From: Pseudomonadales bacterium
GTDB taxonomy: Bacteria; Pseudomonadota; Gammaproteobacteria; Pseudomonadales; Azotimanducaceae
Direction of reading: 5' to 3'
Assembly (NCBI GenBank): GCA_029251375.1
Contig: JAQXDL010000049.1
Coordinates: forward strand, 496,001-560,000
Length of the DNA: 64,000 bases
The notes beneath the pieces are model-generated. The model did not search any database. It was given only the letters and a program-made list of their open reading frames with translations, and was not told where the DNA came from. The translations under genes and the position numbers were made by a program. Shown piece after piece: positions 17,663 to 27,543 of this stretch (within the stretch, counting starts at the first letter, position 1; every line of letters starts with the position of its first letter).

Positions 17663-18841
17663 ATGAACCCCAACGCAGAATTTGATGTTGTCGTTTTTGG
17701 CGCAACAGGATTTACAGGGCAACTCGTTGCTGAATATCTGAACAAGCAATACGGCAAGAACGGCGGTATTACGTGGGCAATGGCTGGTCGAAGTGCAGAC
17801 AAACTAGCTGAGGTGCGTGACCTCATCGGTGCACCTGCCGATACGCCACTTATCGTTGCAGATTCGTCAGATACGGCATCCCTCGATGCGATGGCTCAGC
17901 GTGCTAAATGTGTTCTCACATCAGTAGGACCTTATTCGCTTTATGGAGAGCCCGTCGTCAAAGCCTGTGTGGAAGCAGGCGCAGACTACGTCGACCTTTG
18001 TGGAGAAGTTTTGTTCATGCGTGAGATGATTGAAAAATATGAAGCAGCGGCAAAACAAAGCGGTGCGCGACTTGTTTTCTCATGTGGATTTGACTCCATT
18101 CCTTTCGATCTTGGCGTTCAATTCCTGCAAGAAGAAGCTGTAAAAGCGTTTGGTCAACCTATGTCTCGAGTGCGCGGTCGCATGCGCGCAATGCAAGGCA
18201 CATTGTCCGGTGGTACCGCCGCAAGTGGTGCCGCGACCATGGCTGCCGTGCAGAATGATGCTTCTCTTATGGCACCGTTAATGGACCCGTTTTCACTTGC
18301 TGATGGTTTTCAAGGTCCGGCACAGCCCGCCGGCAACGAAATTCATGAAGATGAAGCGATAGGCCAGTGGGTCGCACCGTTCATGATGGCCGTCATCAAC
18401 ACGAAGAATATCCATCGCTCAAATGCACTCATGGGACACGCCTATGGTGAAGACTTTGTCTACGATGAAATGATGATTGGCGGATCGGGAGAGACTGGCA
18501 AGGCCGCAGCAGAAGCCGCCGCGTCAAATCAATTCCTATCCGAGGGCGAAGCACCGAAGCCTGGCGAAGGACCATCGAAGAAGGAGCAGGAAGAGGGTTA
18601 TTACGATCTAATGGTGCATGGCACAGCATTGGACGGCAATACCCTTTCCGTCACCGTGACAGGTGACAAAGATCCCGGTTACGGTTCAACTTCAAAGATG
18701 ATTGCCGAGTCTGCCATCTGTCTAGTGAAAGATCTTCCCGAGATTGCTGGCGGATTTTATACACCAGCACCGGCGCTTGGTGCGACGCTTCGTAATCGCT
18801 TGATTGCTAGCGCGGGTTTGACCTTCACGGTTGACCAGTAG
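17663..18841 (+). CDS. Saccharopine dehydrogenase-like (SCCPDH / trans-acting enoyl reductase family) protein
   Basis: NAD(P)-binding protein of 392 aa. Seen: VVVFGATGFTGQLVAEYL at residues 9-26, a Rossmann nucleotide loop (GxxGFTG); AMAGRSADKL; ADYVDLCGE near residues 108-116, a family hallmark; and SCGFDSIPFDLG near 143-154. Relatives include mammalian SCCPDH and the mycobacterial trans-acting enoyl reductase of cell-wall lipid synthesis. True lysine-pathway activity is unlikely without lysine genes nearby. The context of thiolase upstream and lipid genes downstream fits lipid metabolism, but the reaction is unknown. Confidence 0.8.
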   Translation: MNPNAEFDVVVFGATGFTGQLVAEYLNKQYGKNGGITWAMAGRSADKLAEVRDLIGAPADTPLIVADSSDTASLDAMAQRAKCVLTSVGPYSLYGEPVVKACVEAGADYVDLCGEVLFMREMIEKYEAAAKQSGARLVFSCGFDSIPFDLGVQFLQEEAVKAFGQPMSRVRGRMRAMQGTLSGGTAASGAATMAAVQNDASLMAPLMDPFSLADGFQGPAQPAGNEIHEDEAIGQWVAPFMMAVINTKNIHRSNALMGHAYGEDFVYDEMMIGGSGETGKAAAEAAASNQFLSEGEAPKPGEGPSKKEQEEGYYDLMVHGTALDGNTLSVTVTGDKDPGYGSTSKMIAESAICLVKDLPEIAGGFYTPAPALGATLRNRLIASAGLTFTVDQ

Positions 18842-18862
18842 TAGTCGGTTCGGAATATAAAG

Positions 18863-18952
18863 GACGCATCGCGCATTTAGATTAGTCAAAGCTAATTTAA
18901 AATGCGTCGTTGATATAGCTTAGCTGCGCATTAACGAAGGTGCGTCTTTTTT
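18863..18952 (+). promoter_or_regulatory. Terminator region with mutually exclusive hairpin arms
   Basis: Starting 21 nt after the SCCPDH-like stop, the arm GACGCAT (18863-18869) can pair with ATGCGTC (18902-18908) or with GTGCGTC (940-946 of the same kilobase), the latter being followed by TTTTTT. The arm CGCATTT (18872-18878) pairs with AAATGCG (18900-18906), extended by ATTAG/CTAAT inside. AATGCG (18901-18906) can also pair with CGCATT (18927-18932). The layout works as a terminator but has attenuator-like alternatives. Confidence 0.45.
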
Positions 18953-19354
18953 GATTCAGAGTATTCTATTCGAACGTTTCCGCTGCGCCACAATTCTCAA
19001 TTTTTAATCCTCCACATAAATCTAAAGCGATCCTGCCTTAGAAAAGTAATGAGTTTATCAGCACTACTCGAGCGCTCGGCGAGCCTGTTTGTTACGCCGC
19101 GCATATCTAATCCTCGAGCTGTCAAATGGTGGTCAAACGACGCGACGCCTTATAAAAGAATCTTTCAAAAAATCTGTTCGGTTTTCGACGCCTCTAAAAG
19201 GGGCGTGATCAACCTTGGTGCATTGTTCGCGCATCATTATTGTGCGTCAGTTTGGTGCGTGTATCGAGGCGGAGGGTATCTTGGGCGTTAGCGAAAAAGT
19301 ATCAGACCATGCAAATAAAGGCCTAGAGCATTATTTTTGGCGTAAGTGACCAGC
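18953..19354. other. Non-coding leader upstream of amt
   Basis: About 400 nt without a convincing gene; an 80-codon frame at 19049-19291 has no ribosome site or protein-like composition. Several GTGC/GCGC clusters at 19218-19260 could be NtrC half-sites but do not fit the spacing of the consensus well. Confidence 0.4.
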
Positions 19355-19371
19355 TTGGCATCATGTTTGCT
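19355..19371 (+). promoter_or_regulatory. Sigma-54 promoter of amt
   Basis: TTGGCATCATGTTTGCT matches the RpoN consensus (YTGGCACG-N4-TTGCW) with GG and GC exactly ten bases apart. The predicted start of transcription is about 19382, 60 nt before the amt start codon. Nitrogen-starvation control through NtrC is the usual arrangement for ammonium transporters. Confidence 0.8.
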
Positions 19372-19441
19372 TTTCCATGGGTAACACTAAATTTATTAAG
19401 CACAACATTCTTATAGAACGAACCTGTGGAGGGGCTCAAAC

Positions 19442-20722
19442 GTGGATCAAACACTCGAACTACAATATGCGATGGATACATTCTATTTCCTCGTGTGTGG
19501 CGCACTGGTCATGTGGATGGCGGCTGGCTTTGCCATGCTCGAAGCCGGACTTGTACGCTCAAAAAATACAGCCGAAATTCTGACGAAGAACGTCGCGCTA
19601 TTCGCAATTTCTTGCATCATGTATCTCGTCTGCGGTTACGCAATCATGTACGGCGGAGACTATTTCCTATCAGGTATCGAGCTTGATGGTGCAGCGAACG
19701 CTGACGCGCTAGCTGCGACAGTACTTGCAGAATCACAGGCAGCCGGTTTTGCCGGCGGTGCTGTTTATTCCAATGCCTCTGACTTCTTCTTCCAGGTTGT
19801 GTTCGTTGCAACGGCGATGTCGATTGTTTCGGGTGCTGTAGCGGAAAGAATGAAGCTTTGGGCTTTCCTCGCTTTCGCTGTTGTGATGACGGGTTTCATC
19901 TATCCAATGGAAGGTAGATGGACATGGGGTGGTAATGCTGTTTTTGGCATGTATACACTTGGTGATCTTGGTTTCTCTGACTTTGCGGGCTCAGGTATTG
20001 TTCACATGGCTGGGGCGGGCGCAGCACTCGCGGGTGTTCTGTTACTCGGTGCACGTAAAGGTAAATACGGCAAGAACGGTGAAATCATGGCGATTCCCGG
20101 TGCTAACTTACCGCTTGCGACATTGGGTACGTTCATCCTCTGGATGGGTTGGTTCGGCTTTAATGGCGGCTCTGTTCTTAAGTTGGGTGATATTGCCAGT
20201 GCGAATTCGGTTGCCATGGTGTTCCTAAATACCAATACGGCAGCAGCCGGTGGTGCAATCGCAGCGCTTATTACTGCGAGACTTCTATTCGGTAAGGCTG
20301 ACCTCACCATGCTACTGAACGGTGCGCTTGCTGGTCTTGTCGCAATTACGGCTGAACCATCGACACCAACAGCGCTTGAAGCAACATTGTTTGGTGCAGC
20401 CGGTGGGGTACTAGTTGTGTTCTCAATTATCGGCTTGGACAAACTGAAGATTGATGATCCCGTAGGTGCGATATCTGTTCATGGCACATGTGGTTTGTTA
20501 GGTCTGTTATTGGTTCCTCTTACAAATGACGGTTCTTCCTTCTCAGGTCAGCTGATTGGTGCCCTTACCATCTTTGGATGGGTGTTCGTTACGAGTCTTA
20601 TTGTCTGGACAGTTCTGAAAGTCTCTGTCGGTATCAGAGTGACTGAGGAAGAAGAGTACGAAGGTGTGGACATCGGCGAGTGCGGACTCGAGGCCTATCC
20701 TGAATTCGTAAAATCTGCCTAA
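19442..20722 (+). CDS. amtB: Ammonium transporter (Amt/Rh family)
   Basis: Membrane channel of 426 aa that carries ammonium inward at low supply. The pore twin histidines are present: H188 in IVHMAGAG and H347 in SVHGTCGLLG. NTAAAGGAIAA and the terminal G-I-R-V-T-E-E-E-E segment (PII contact region and tail) are typical. The start is GTG at 19442, supported by GGAGGGG seven bases upstream. There is no signal peptide; the first helix begins near residue 12. Unusually for proteobacteria, no glnK gene precedes it, so its PII regulator must be encoded elsewhere. A sigma-54 promoter lies upstream and an intrinsic terminator downstream. Confidence 0.95.
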   Translation: MDQTLELQYAMDTFYFLVCGALVMWMAAGFAMLEAGLVRSKNTAEILTKNVALFAISCIMYLVCGYAIMYGGDYFLSGIELDGAANADALAATVLAESQAAGFAGGAVYSNASDFFFQVVFVATAMSIVSGAVAERMKLWAFLAFAVVMTGFIYPMEGRWTWGGNAVFGMYTLGDLGFSDFAGSGIVHMAGAGAALAGVLLLGARKGKYGKNGEIMAIPGANLPLATLGTFILWMGWFGFNGGSVLKLGDIASANSVAMVFLNTNTAAAGGAIAALITARLLFGKADLTMLLNGALAGLVAITAEPSTPTALEATLFGAAGGVLVVFSIIGLDKLKIDDPVGAISVHGTCGLLGLLLVPLTNDGSSFSGQLIGALTIFGWVFVTSLIVWTVLKVSVGIRVTEEEEYEGVDIGECGLEAYPEFVKSA

Positions 20723-20742
20723 TCCCTTTTATCGCAGAGTTC

Positions 20743-20777
20743 AGCCGGGACGCCTTTTGGGCTCCCGGCTTTTTTTT
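20743..20777 (+). terminator. Intrinsic terminator of amt
   Basis: Perfect 8-bp stem AGCCGGGA / TCCCGGCT with a 12-nt loop and a following run of seven T. Confidence 0.9.
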
Positions 20778-20973
20778 GCCTAAAATTTTAAGTAACTTTT
20801 TGGTTGCCTAGCAACGCTGGAGTCTTTGTTACATGACAGTCAGCACGTTAGCGCAGGAATAAGCTGCGTAGTCGAGCACGCGGTTAGTCAGGCAGCTTTG
20901 CTTTTAGATGGGCTTGGATTTAACCAGTCGCAAGGAATATATCGCAGAGGTCAGTACTGTACTGCGGAAATAT

Positions 20974-21000
20974 AAAAGGAGGCATGAGCCTCCTTTTTAT
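20974..21000. terminator. Second intrinsic terminator, probably bidirectional, between amt and pckG
   Basis: Ten-base stem AAAAGGAGGC / GCCTCCTTTT with loop ATGA; T-rich on the plus side and moderately so on the minus side. It lies 133 nt beyond the pckG stop. The 197 nt between it and the amt terminator contain no gene; a plus-strand small RNA ending here is conceivable but unsupported. Confidence 0.7.
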
Positions 21001-21009
21001 TCTGACTAA

Positions 21010-21058
21010 CTGTTCTTGTTAGCTGTTCTTGTTACCTATTCTTGTTACCTACTGTTAC
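21010..21058. repeat. Tandem repeat, 13-nt unit, three copies plus a partial
   Basis: Units CTGTTCTTGTTAG, CTGTTCTTGTTAC, CTATTCTTGTTAC, then CTACTGTTAC. It is located just downstream of pckG (minus strand). Confidence 0.85.
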
Positions 21059-21132
21059 TAAATGTTTGAAAGACTCTAGGTCCAAGTTTAAAAATTTGCA
21101 CCCAGTTGAGCTTTAGCGACACGAGCTGAAGC

Positions 21133-22935
21133 TTATGCAACAGCTTGTTTTGCTTCTTCCAAACGCTGTTGCAGTTCGTTGAGTTCGACTCGCAGTGCTT
21201 CTGGCATACGATCACCATATTGATCATAGTATTCGTTGATCAAAGGTATCTCGCTGAGCCAGCCATCCACTTCGACGCGGAGTAGTTCAGCTTTCTGTGC
21301 ATCGGTAAGGTCAAGACCTTCAAAATTGATGCCATCCATTGTTGGCAGGTTACCAATTGGTGTCTCGATAGCATCGGCTGTGCCGTTGCAGCGATTAAAG
21401 ACCCATTCAAGTACGCGAGAATTCTCGCCGAAGCCAGGCCACATGAATTTACCGTCGTCATCTTTACGGAACCAATTAACGTAGTAAATTTTTGGTAGTA
21501 CAGCGCCTTCCTGTTCACCAACAGATAACCAATGACTCCAGTAGTCAGCCATGTTGTAACCACAGAACGGTAACATTGCCATCGGGTCACGACGCAGCTC
21601 ACCAATCTTTCCGGCAGCAGCAGCTGTTTTCTCTGAAGATACAATCGAACCAAAGAAAGTCCCTTGTCTCCAGTCTCGCGCTTCGTTTACTAGCGGTACA
21701 ACGGTTGCGCGTCGACCACCAAACAAAATAGCACTAATGGGCACGCCCTTAAGCTCCTCCCATTCTTCAGCGATGGCGGGACACTGCGCCGCGTTCACTG
21801 TGAAACGGGCATTTGGGTGTGCGGCAGGCGTTGTACTATTTGGTGTCCAGTCCTGTCCAGTCCAGTCGACTAAGTGCTCGGGTGCTTCATCGGTCATACC
21901 TTCCCACCAAACATCGCCATCGTCTGTTTCGGCAACGTTAGTGAAAATACAGTTTTCGTTCAGACTGAGCATGGCGTTAGCATTTGAATCCATGCCGGTT
22001 CCCGGTGCGACACCAAAAAAACCTGCCTCTGGGTTGATTGCATAGAGTTGACCGTCGTCACCAAACTTCATCCAGGCGATATCGTCGCCTACTGTTTCAA
22101 CTTTCCAGCCGGGTGCGGTCGGTATGAGCATTGCTAAATTCGTTTTGCCACAGGCACTAGGGAATGCACCAGCAACATATTTTGATACACCCTCGGGGTT
22201 AGTCAATTTTAAAATCAGCATGTGTTCAGCGAGCCAACCTTCGTCGCGAGCCATTGCTGAAGCTATCCGCAGTGCGAAGCATTTCTTGCCGAGTAGGGCA
22301 TTACCGCCGTAGCCAGAACCGAACGACCAGATTTCTCGCGTCGTTGGAAAGTGAGCGATATACAGATTTTCTGGATTACATGGCCAAGTGACATCTTCTT
22401 TGCCGTCAACCAATGGAACACCAACAGAATGAACACAGGGTACAAAGTTACCGTCTTCACCAAGTTCTTCAAGCACCGCATCGCCAACTCTTGTCATAAT
22501 GTGCATATTTGTCACGACATAGGGTGAGTCAGAAACTTCTACGCCAATGTGGGCGATCGGCGAGCCGACCGGGCCCATACTGAATGGTATGACATACATG
22601 GTTCGCCCGCGCATGCAGCCTTCAAACAAACTAGTGAGAGTGCCGCGCATTTCCTCTGGGTTGATCCAGTTATTGTTTGGACCGGCATCTTCAGGCTCTT
22701 CGGAACAAATATAGGTACGACTTTCAACACGTGCCACGTCCGCTGGGTCAGATCGAACCAGATAACTATTAGGACGCTTGGCTTCATTTAGTTTTTTAGC
22801 GGCACCTGAGGCAACTAAAAGCTCCCACATACGATCATATTCTTGCGTGCTGCCATCGCAGATCACAACATCTTCAGGTTGACAGAGCGCCGTCATTCGC
22901 TCGACCCATTCCTGTAACTGTTTGTTTTTCAACAT
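21133..22935 (-). CDS. pckG: Phosphoenolpyruvate carboxykinase (GTP)
   Basis: Gluconeogenic enzyme of 600 aa converting oxaloacetate and GTP to phosphoenolpyruvate, CO2 and GDP. Seen: [17 protein letters not shown] near residues 117-133, [14 protein letters not shown] near 205-218, the kinase loop [15 protein letters not shown] at 256-270 with the hyper-reactive C262 and K264, and GFFGVAPGT in the active site. Length and motifs are those of the GTP form, unrelated to the ATP form (PckA) common in enterobacteria. An AAAGG site lies before the ATG. It is expected for a cell growing on fatty acids or other C2-yielding substrates, consistent with the rest of the window. Confidence 0.97.
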   Translation of the reverse strand: MLKNKQLQEWVERMTALCQPEDVVICDGSTQEYDRMWELLVASGAAKKLNEAKRPNSYLVRSDPADVARVESRTYICSEEPEDAGPNNNWINPEEMRGTLTSLFEGCMRGRTMYVIPFSMGPVGSPIAHIGVEVSDSPYVVTNMHIMTRVGDAVLEELGEDGNFVPCVHSVGVPLVDGKEDVTWPCNPENLYIAHFPTTREIWSFGSGYGGNALLGKKCFALRIASAMARDEGWLAEHMLILKLTNPEGVSKYVAGAFPSACGKTNLAMLIPTAPGWKVETVGDDIAWMKFGDDGQLYAINPEAGFFGVAPGTGMDSNANAMLSLNENCIFTNVAETDDGDVWWEGMTDEAPEHLVDWTGQDWTPNSTTPAAHPNARFTVNAAQCPAIAEEWEELKGVPISAILFGGRRATVVPLVNEARDWRQGTFFGSIVSSEKTAAAAGKIGELRRDPMAMLPFCGYNMADYWSHWLSVGEQEGAVLPKIYYVNWFRKDDDGKFMWPGFGENSRVLEWVFNRCNGTADAIETPIGNLPTMDGINFEGLDLTDAQKAELLRVEVDGWLSEIPLINEYYDQYGDRMPEALRVELNELQQRLEEAKQAVA

Positions 22936-22981
22936 TTATTAAAACCTTTGGTGTCTGCCGGTTGGATTCAACCAGTGTTTT

Positions 22982-23176
22982 CTAATTGGATTTCTGTGGT
23001 GGCGTAGGATAACTGAAAATGATTCTCAAATCGACGTCAGAGACGCGATTTACCTCACAGATTCGACCGTTTTTTCTGATGCTATCGTATTCCTCCAAAA
23101 TCCATTGCCGAGACGAACCATCGTGACAAATAGCCCAGAGGAAAATCGCGGCCAAGATAATGTCCTTTGACATCAT
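22982..23176 (-). CDS. Possible small protein (64 aa), unrecognised
   Basis: This open frame in the 455-nt gap between pckG and the radical SAM gene starts with a hydrophobic stretch IILAAIFLWAIC that could be a signal peptide or membrane segment, followed by a polar region with RICEVNRVSDVDLRIIF. No good ribosome site is visible before the ATG pair at 23176. It may be a real small exported protein or chance. The rest of the gap shows only a short hairpin (CGTTGA-AAA-TCAACG, about 23272-23286). Confidence 0.3.
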   Translation of the reverse strand: MMSKDIILAAIFLWAICHDGSSRQWILEEYDSIRKNGRICEVNRVSDVDLRIIFSYPTPPQKSN

Positions 23177-23390
23177 AAAGCTGTGGTTTTATAGGCGAAA
23201 AAGTCTAGTTATGATTGCAATAAGGACTGCCTAAAGTAAGATAGCGGCGCTCTTCAATCTGCACAACATCGTTGAAAATCAACGAAATTAGAAATTACTG
23301 TCGGTGAAGTGAGTTTGACAACTTTATCCACCTATATTGAAGTGTAGACCGCGTAGACACTTAAACTTTTAACGACAGCTAACAAACGGG

Positions 23391-25604
23391 ATGCCGATGC
23401 CGGCGACTAGCCAACTAAAAAAGCTCTACGATTATCGACCTTACTGGGCTGAATGTTTTGGCGTGGCGAATTTTCTCCCCACCACGCGCGAGGAAATGGA
23501 TGCTCTAGGTTGGGATAGCTGTGACATCATTATCGTGACCGGTGATGCTTATGTTGATCATGTCAGCTTTGGCATGGCCGTCATTGGTCGTGTACTTGAA
23601 GCACAGGGTTTCCGAGTGGGTATTATTTCGCAACCCGATTGGACATCGAAAAAAGCTTTTCAAAAGCTGGGCAAGCCCAACCTCTACTTTGGGGTCGCCG
23701 CTGGTAACATGGATTCAATGATTAACCGCTATACATCGGATCGCAAGATTCGACATGACGATGCCTACACAGCGGGTAATGAAGGTGGAAAAAGACCGGA
23801 CCGAGCTGTAATCGTATATTCCCAGCGTTGTCGTGAAGCATATAAAGATGTGCCTATCGTTGTCGGCAGTATCGAGGCGAGTTTAAGGCGAATTGCCCAT
23901 TTTGATTATTGGAGTGAGAAAGTAAGACGTTCAGTTTTGATTGATTCCAAAGCCGACATATTACTTTATGGAAATGCTGAGCGCGCCATTGTCGAGTTGT
24001 CTCATAGAATTGCAGCCGGTACACCAATACAAGACATTCGTGATATTAGAGGCACCGCCATTCCATTGAGCGAGCTGCCGCAAGACTATACTTGTATCGA
24101 TTCCACGAAACTAGCTGAAGACCAGGCTAAGGAGGCTTTGGCCGATCAAACCGAGCCATTGGACGCCGACGTTCAAGTGATCCGCATGATTGATCCGTCA
24201 ATACCGACTCGAAAGCTGGTAAAAAAAGAAGCATCGAAACCGGTTGCCATTTCATCGGATGATGCAAAAGTTTATATACGACTGCCAGATTATGAGCAGG
24301 TCATCGCTGATAAAGTGCTTTATGGTCATGCGTCGAGAATTCTGCATCGGGAAACTAACCCTCATAATGCACGTACTCTTGTGCAGGCCCATGGCGCTCG
24401 ATATGTTTGGTTGAACCCGCCGCCGATCCCTTTAGAGACAGATGAAATGGATTGGGTTTTTGGCCTTCCCTACCAGCGAGTGCCGCATCCATCTTATGGT
24501 GATGCGAAAATCCCAGCTTATGAGATGATTCGTTTTTCAGTCAATATCATGCGTGGTTGTTTTGGTGGTTGCAGCTTCTGCTCGATAACAGAACATGAGG
24601 GGCGCATTATTCAAAGTCGCTCTGAAGAATCGATACTTAATGAAATTCAGGATATCCGCGACAAGACCCCTGGTTTTACCGGTGTTGTATCAGATTTAGG
24701 TGGTCCAACAGCTAACATGTGGCGCCTTGCCTGTAAGAGTAAAACGATTGAGAGTAGCTGTCGTCGGCTTTCCTGTGTCTACCCAAATATTTGTAAGAAC
24801 CTTGATACAGACCAAACGCCGTTGATTTCGCTCTACCGCAAGGCGCGCGATATTGATGGCGTGAAGAAAGTGCTGATTGCATCGGGCTTGCGTTACGACC
24901 TCGCGGTAAAAACGCCGGAATACGTGAAAGAGTTAGTTTCTGAACACGTTGGTGGCTATCTAAAAATAGCGCCTGAACACACAGAAGGGGGACCATTATC
25001 GAAAATGATGAAACCCGGTATCGGCACCTATGACGAATTCAAAGTGATGTTCGACAAGTATTCGAAAGAAGCGGGTAAAGAACAGTATCTGATTCCCTAT
25101 TTTATCGCCGGTCATCCAGGTACGCGTGATGAAGATATGGTGAACTTGGCGCTTTGGCTGAAGCAGCATGGATTTCGTGCCGATCAGGTGCAAAGTTTCT
25201 ATCCATCGCCGATGGCCGCGGCGACGGCCATGTATTATTCCGGTAAAAATCCCATTAAACGCATCTCTAGAACGAGTGAAGACGTCACCGTTCCGAAAGG
25301 CGCGAGACAGCGAAGATTACACAAAGCTTTTTTGCGCTACCACGATCCAGAAAATTGGCCCATGTTGAGGCAAGCTCTAAAGAAAATGGGCCGCAATGAT
25401 TTGATCGGTAATGGTAAGAAGCATTTGGTGCCATTGACCGACTTTTCGCCCCTGCAGGTTCGTCGGCAAGCACACAAGGGCAAAAATTTTCGAACTCAGC
25501 ACACAGGCCTGCCCCCCAACGCGATCGCGCCCACTGATAAACGGGCCGATGGAATTTCAGGATCGAAGAAACCCGCAAGATTTATCAAGAAACCAAGGCG
25601 TTAA
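23391..25604 (+). CDS. YgiQ-family radical SAM protein
   Basis: Protein of 737 aa. N-terminal cobalamin-fold-like region with [18 protein letters not shown] near residues 50-67, then [19 protein letters not shown] near 165-183. The radical SAM motif CX3CX2C is at C390, C394, C397 ([11 protein letters not shown]). Further on are [19 protein letters not shown] and [11 protein letters not shown], both strongly conserved in YgiQ. The C-terminus is basic and proline-rich. The function of YgiQ is not established; it groups with methylthiotransferase-like radical SAM proteins. The gene stands alone, ending at a strong terminator. Confidence 0.92.
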   Translation: MPMPATSQLKKLYDYRPYWAECFGVANFLPTTREEMDALGWDSCDIIIVTGDAYVDHVSFGMAVIGRVLEAQGFRVGIISQPDWTSKKAFQKLGKPNLYFGVAAGNMDSMINRYTSDRKIRHDDAYTAGNEGGKRPDRAVIVYSQRCREAYKDVPIVVGSIEASLRRIAHFDYWSEKVRRSVLIDSKADILLYGNAERAIVELSHRIAAGTPIQDIRDIRGTAIPLSELPQDYTCIDSTKLAEDQAKEALADQTEPLDADVQVIRMIDPSIPTRKLVKKEASKPVAISSDDAKVYIRLPDYEQVIADKVLYGHASRILHRETNPHNARTLVQAHGARYVWLNPPPIPLETDEMDWVFGLPYQRVPHPSYGDAKIPAYEMIRFSVNIMRGCFGGCSFCSITEHEGRIIQSRSEESILNEIQDIRDKTPGFTGVVSDLGGPTANMWRLACKSKTIESSCRRLSCVYPNICKNLDTDQTPLISLYRKARDIDGVKKVLIASGLRYDLAVKTPEYVKELVSEHVGGYLKIAPEHTEGGPLSKMMKPGIGTYDEFKVMFDKYSKEAGKEQYLIPYFIAGHPGTRDEDMVNLALWLKQHGFRADQVQSFYPSPMAAATAMYYSGKNPIKRISRTSEDVTVPKGARQRRLHKAFLRYHDPENWPMLRQALKKMGRNDLIGNGKKHLVPLTDFSPLQVRRQAHKGKNFRTQHTGLPPNAIAPTDKRADGISGSKKPARFIKKPRR

Positions 25605-25625
25605 GGCCCGCCGCGATTTTCGTCA

Positions 25626-25667
25626 GCGATAAAAAAAAGCCCGGGCTTACCGGGCTTTTTTTATCGC
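25626..25667. terminator. Bidirectional intrinsic terminator
   Basis: Long stem GCGAT-A8-GCCCGG paired with CCGGGC-T7-ATCGC around loop GCTTA, placed between convergent genes (ygiQ-like on plus, acyl-CoA synthetase on minus). Confidence 0.95.
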
Positions 25668-25745
25668 TAGTTTAGATGCCTTAGTTATTCAGACCGGGGA
25701 TGATCAAGGCACCTTTCTCAAGATGTCTTGGTCGGTCTAATCGAG

Positions 25746-27440
25746 CTAAAGTGCATCCTCAATTTTCAGCGTATCTCGCAGTTCGCGTTTGAGAAATTTA
25801 CCATTTGCATTTCGCGGTAATGACTCCGTTAGCATCCAGATATAGCGGGGTACCTTGGGTTTGGACATATTGGCCAAAGCATGCTCTCGGATCGCGTCTG
25901 CGGTAAGACCACTGCCGGCTTTAGTAACAATAGCCACGCCGACTTCTTCGCCTAAGCGGTCATCTTCGACACCAAATACGCTGCATTCCGCGACACCTTC
26001 CTGGTCAAAAATGACGGATTCAACTTCCGCACAATAGATGTTTTCGCCACCACGCAGGACCATGTCTTTTACACGGTCAACAATGAAGATAAAGCCGTGT
26101 TCATCAATACGAGCAACATCACCTGTGTGTAACCAGCCATTGGTAATACTCTCGGCAGTTGCTTCCTCTCGGTTAAGGTAACCTTTAATCACCGGTGCGC
26201 CTTTGACGAGTAATTCGCCAACCTGTCCTTGAGGCACTTCATTGCCATTAGCATCAATGCATTTGGCTGAGAAGTTCGGCATCGCCGGTCCGCAGCTGTC
26301 TGGCTTGTCGATGAAGAAATCACCGCTGATTGAAGTGATAATGCCGCAGGTTTCTGTCATACCATAGCCGGTGCTAGGGCGAGCGGTTTTTACAGCGTTA
26401 TCGATTTTTGCAACTAGGTCTGGCTGTAACTGTGCACCACCGCCACCGACTGACAAGAGCGTGCTTGTGTCGTATTTTTCGAAGTCGGGATGACCGATTA
26501 ATTCCCGCGACATCACAGGCACGCCGGTCATGTTCGTGATTTTTTCAGCTTCGATGATTTTTAGCGCTTCTAATGCGTCCCAACGGTACATATGAACGAG
26601 TTTGCCACCGGTCAAAGTTGTTCCGTGGGTCAGGCAATTGTTTGCCGTGACGTGAAACAGGGGTGTTGTGACAAGTGCAGAACCAATAGGTGCGTCAGCG
26701 GGGTCAGGTAACGCAACGCCGTTGTTGATTGCGGTAGCGGCGCCAAAGGCGGCGCCGGCAAAGGCGAGGTTCATGATATTGTTAACGCATCCTCGGTGGG
26801 TTAGTTGAGCGCCCTTTGGGCGGCCTGTTGTGCCAGAGGTATAGAAGATGCAGGCGTCTGTATCCGGGTCGAAACTGGCCTCCGGTAACTCGGCGGCGGT
26901 CTCCGTCATGACGCTGAATGGCTGGACATCCGCACCGTCATTAGTGCGTACACCGACAACCGGTAGTTCGGCAAAGTCAGTGCGTATTTCATTGAAACGA
27001 TCGAGCCTTTCCTGATCGCAGATGAGCAGCTTGGGCGTTGAGTCCTCTAATGCAAATCGCATCTCTTCACCGATCCACCAGGCGTTCATACCGACAACTG
27101 TAATTCCCTGTGAAACAGCAGCCCAATAACACAGTAGCCATTCGGGATAGTTTCGAAGTGCTAGGGCAACGCGATCGCCTGACTTTATTCCTTGTGTACC
27201 AAACCAAGCAGCAATAGCGGCGACATCTCGATGTGCGTCAGCATAGGTCCAACGCTCGTCTTGATATACTAGGTAATCACGATCTGCGAACAGTGCAGAT
27301 GCCTGCCACACCTCTCGTAAGCTGGGTGGTGCATTGGCGTAAGCTTTGATGGTTTCACCCCGTACTTCTATTTCGGTGATTTCGAATTGCTCGCCGGCAC
27401 TGATCATTTTGTCCCATGTTTCTCTTAGGGCTTTGTACAT
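25746..27440 (-). CDS. Acyl-CoA synthetase (AMP-forming, class I adenylating enzyme)
   Basis: Protein of 564 aa that activates a carboxylic acid to its CoA thioester through an acyl-adenylate. Seen: IFYTSGTTGRPKGAQLTHRG (phosphate-binding loop, near residues 194-213), GYGMTETCG near 362-370, TGDVARIDEHGFIFIVDR near 435-452, and PRNANGKFLKREL with the catalytic lysine near residue 551. Length and motifs fit medium- or long-chain or aryl acid ligases. GGAGTGACC precedes the ATG. It is divergent from the CaiB-like gene over about 100 nt, and the downstream plus-strand genes are all acyl-CoA related, so it probably feeds them. Confidence 0.9.
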   Translation of the reverse strand: MYKALRETWDKMISAGEQFEITEIEVRGETIKAYANAPPSLREVWQASALFADRDYLVYQDERWTYADAHRDVAAIAAWFGTQGIKSGDRVALALRNYPEWLLCYWAAVSQGITVVGMNAWWIGEEMRFALEDSTPKLLICDQERLDRFNEIRTDFAELPVVGVRTNDGADVQPFSVMTETAAELPEASFDPDTDACIFYTSGTTGRPKGAQLTHRGCVNNIMNLAFAGAAFGAATAINNGVALPDPADAPIGSALVTTPLFHVTANNCLTHGTTLTGGKLVHMYRWDALEALKIIEAEKITNMTGVPVMSRELIGHPDFEKYDTSTLLSVGGGGAQLQPDLVAKIDNAVKTARPSTGYGMTETCGIITSISGDFFIDKPDSCGPAMPNFSAKCIDANGNEVPQGQVGELLVKGAPVIKGYLNREEATAESITNGWLHTGDVARIDEHGFIFIVDRVKDMVLRGGENIYCAEVESVIFDQEGVAECSVFGVEDDRLGEEVGVAIVTKAGSGLTADAIREHALANMSKPKVPRYIWMLTESLPRNANGKFLKRELRDTLKIEDAL

Positions 27441-27543
27441 CTTTAGGTCACTCCAGTACTTCAGAATTGAATGTTGTTATTATTGATACTCGTTAAGATA
27501 TGAATTCTTGGCGATTGATGCAAATGGAATAGGTTTGGATGAT

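Noticed and set aside
18953-19291. 80-codon frame upstream of amt as a gene, and NtrC binding sites in the GTGC/GCGC clusters
   Set aside because: The frame has no ribosome site and a random-looking composition. The half-site spacing (nine bases between GCGC and GTGC at 19229-19245) does not match the NtrC consensus.
20778-20973. Small RNA gene between the two terminators after amt
   Set aside because: A terminator at the far end is suggestive but no promoter or conserved structure can be shown.
23311-23345. TTGACA box at 23315 as a promoter for the YgiQ-like gene
   Set aside because: No TATAAT-like -10 box lies at 16-18 nt distance.
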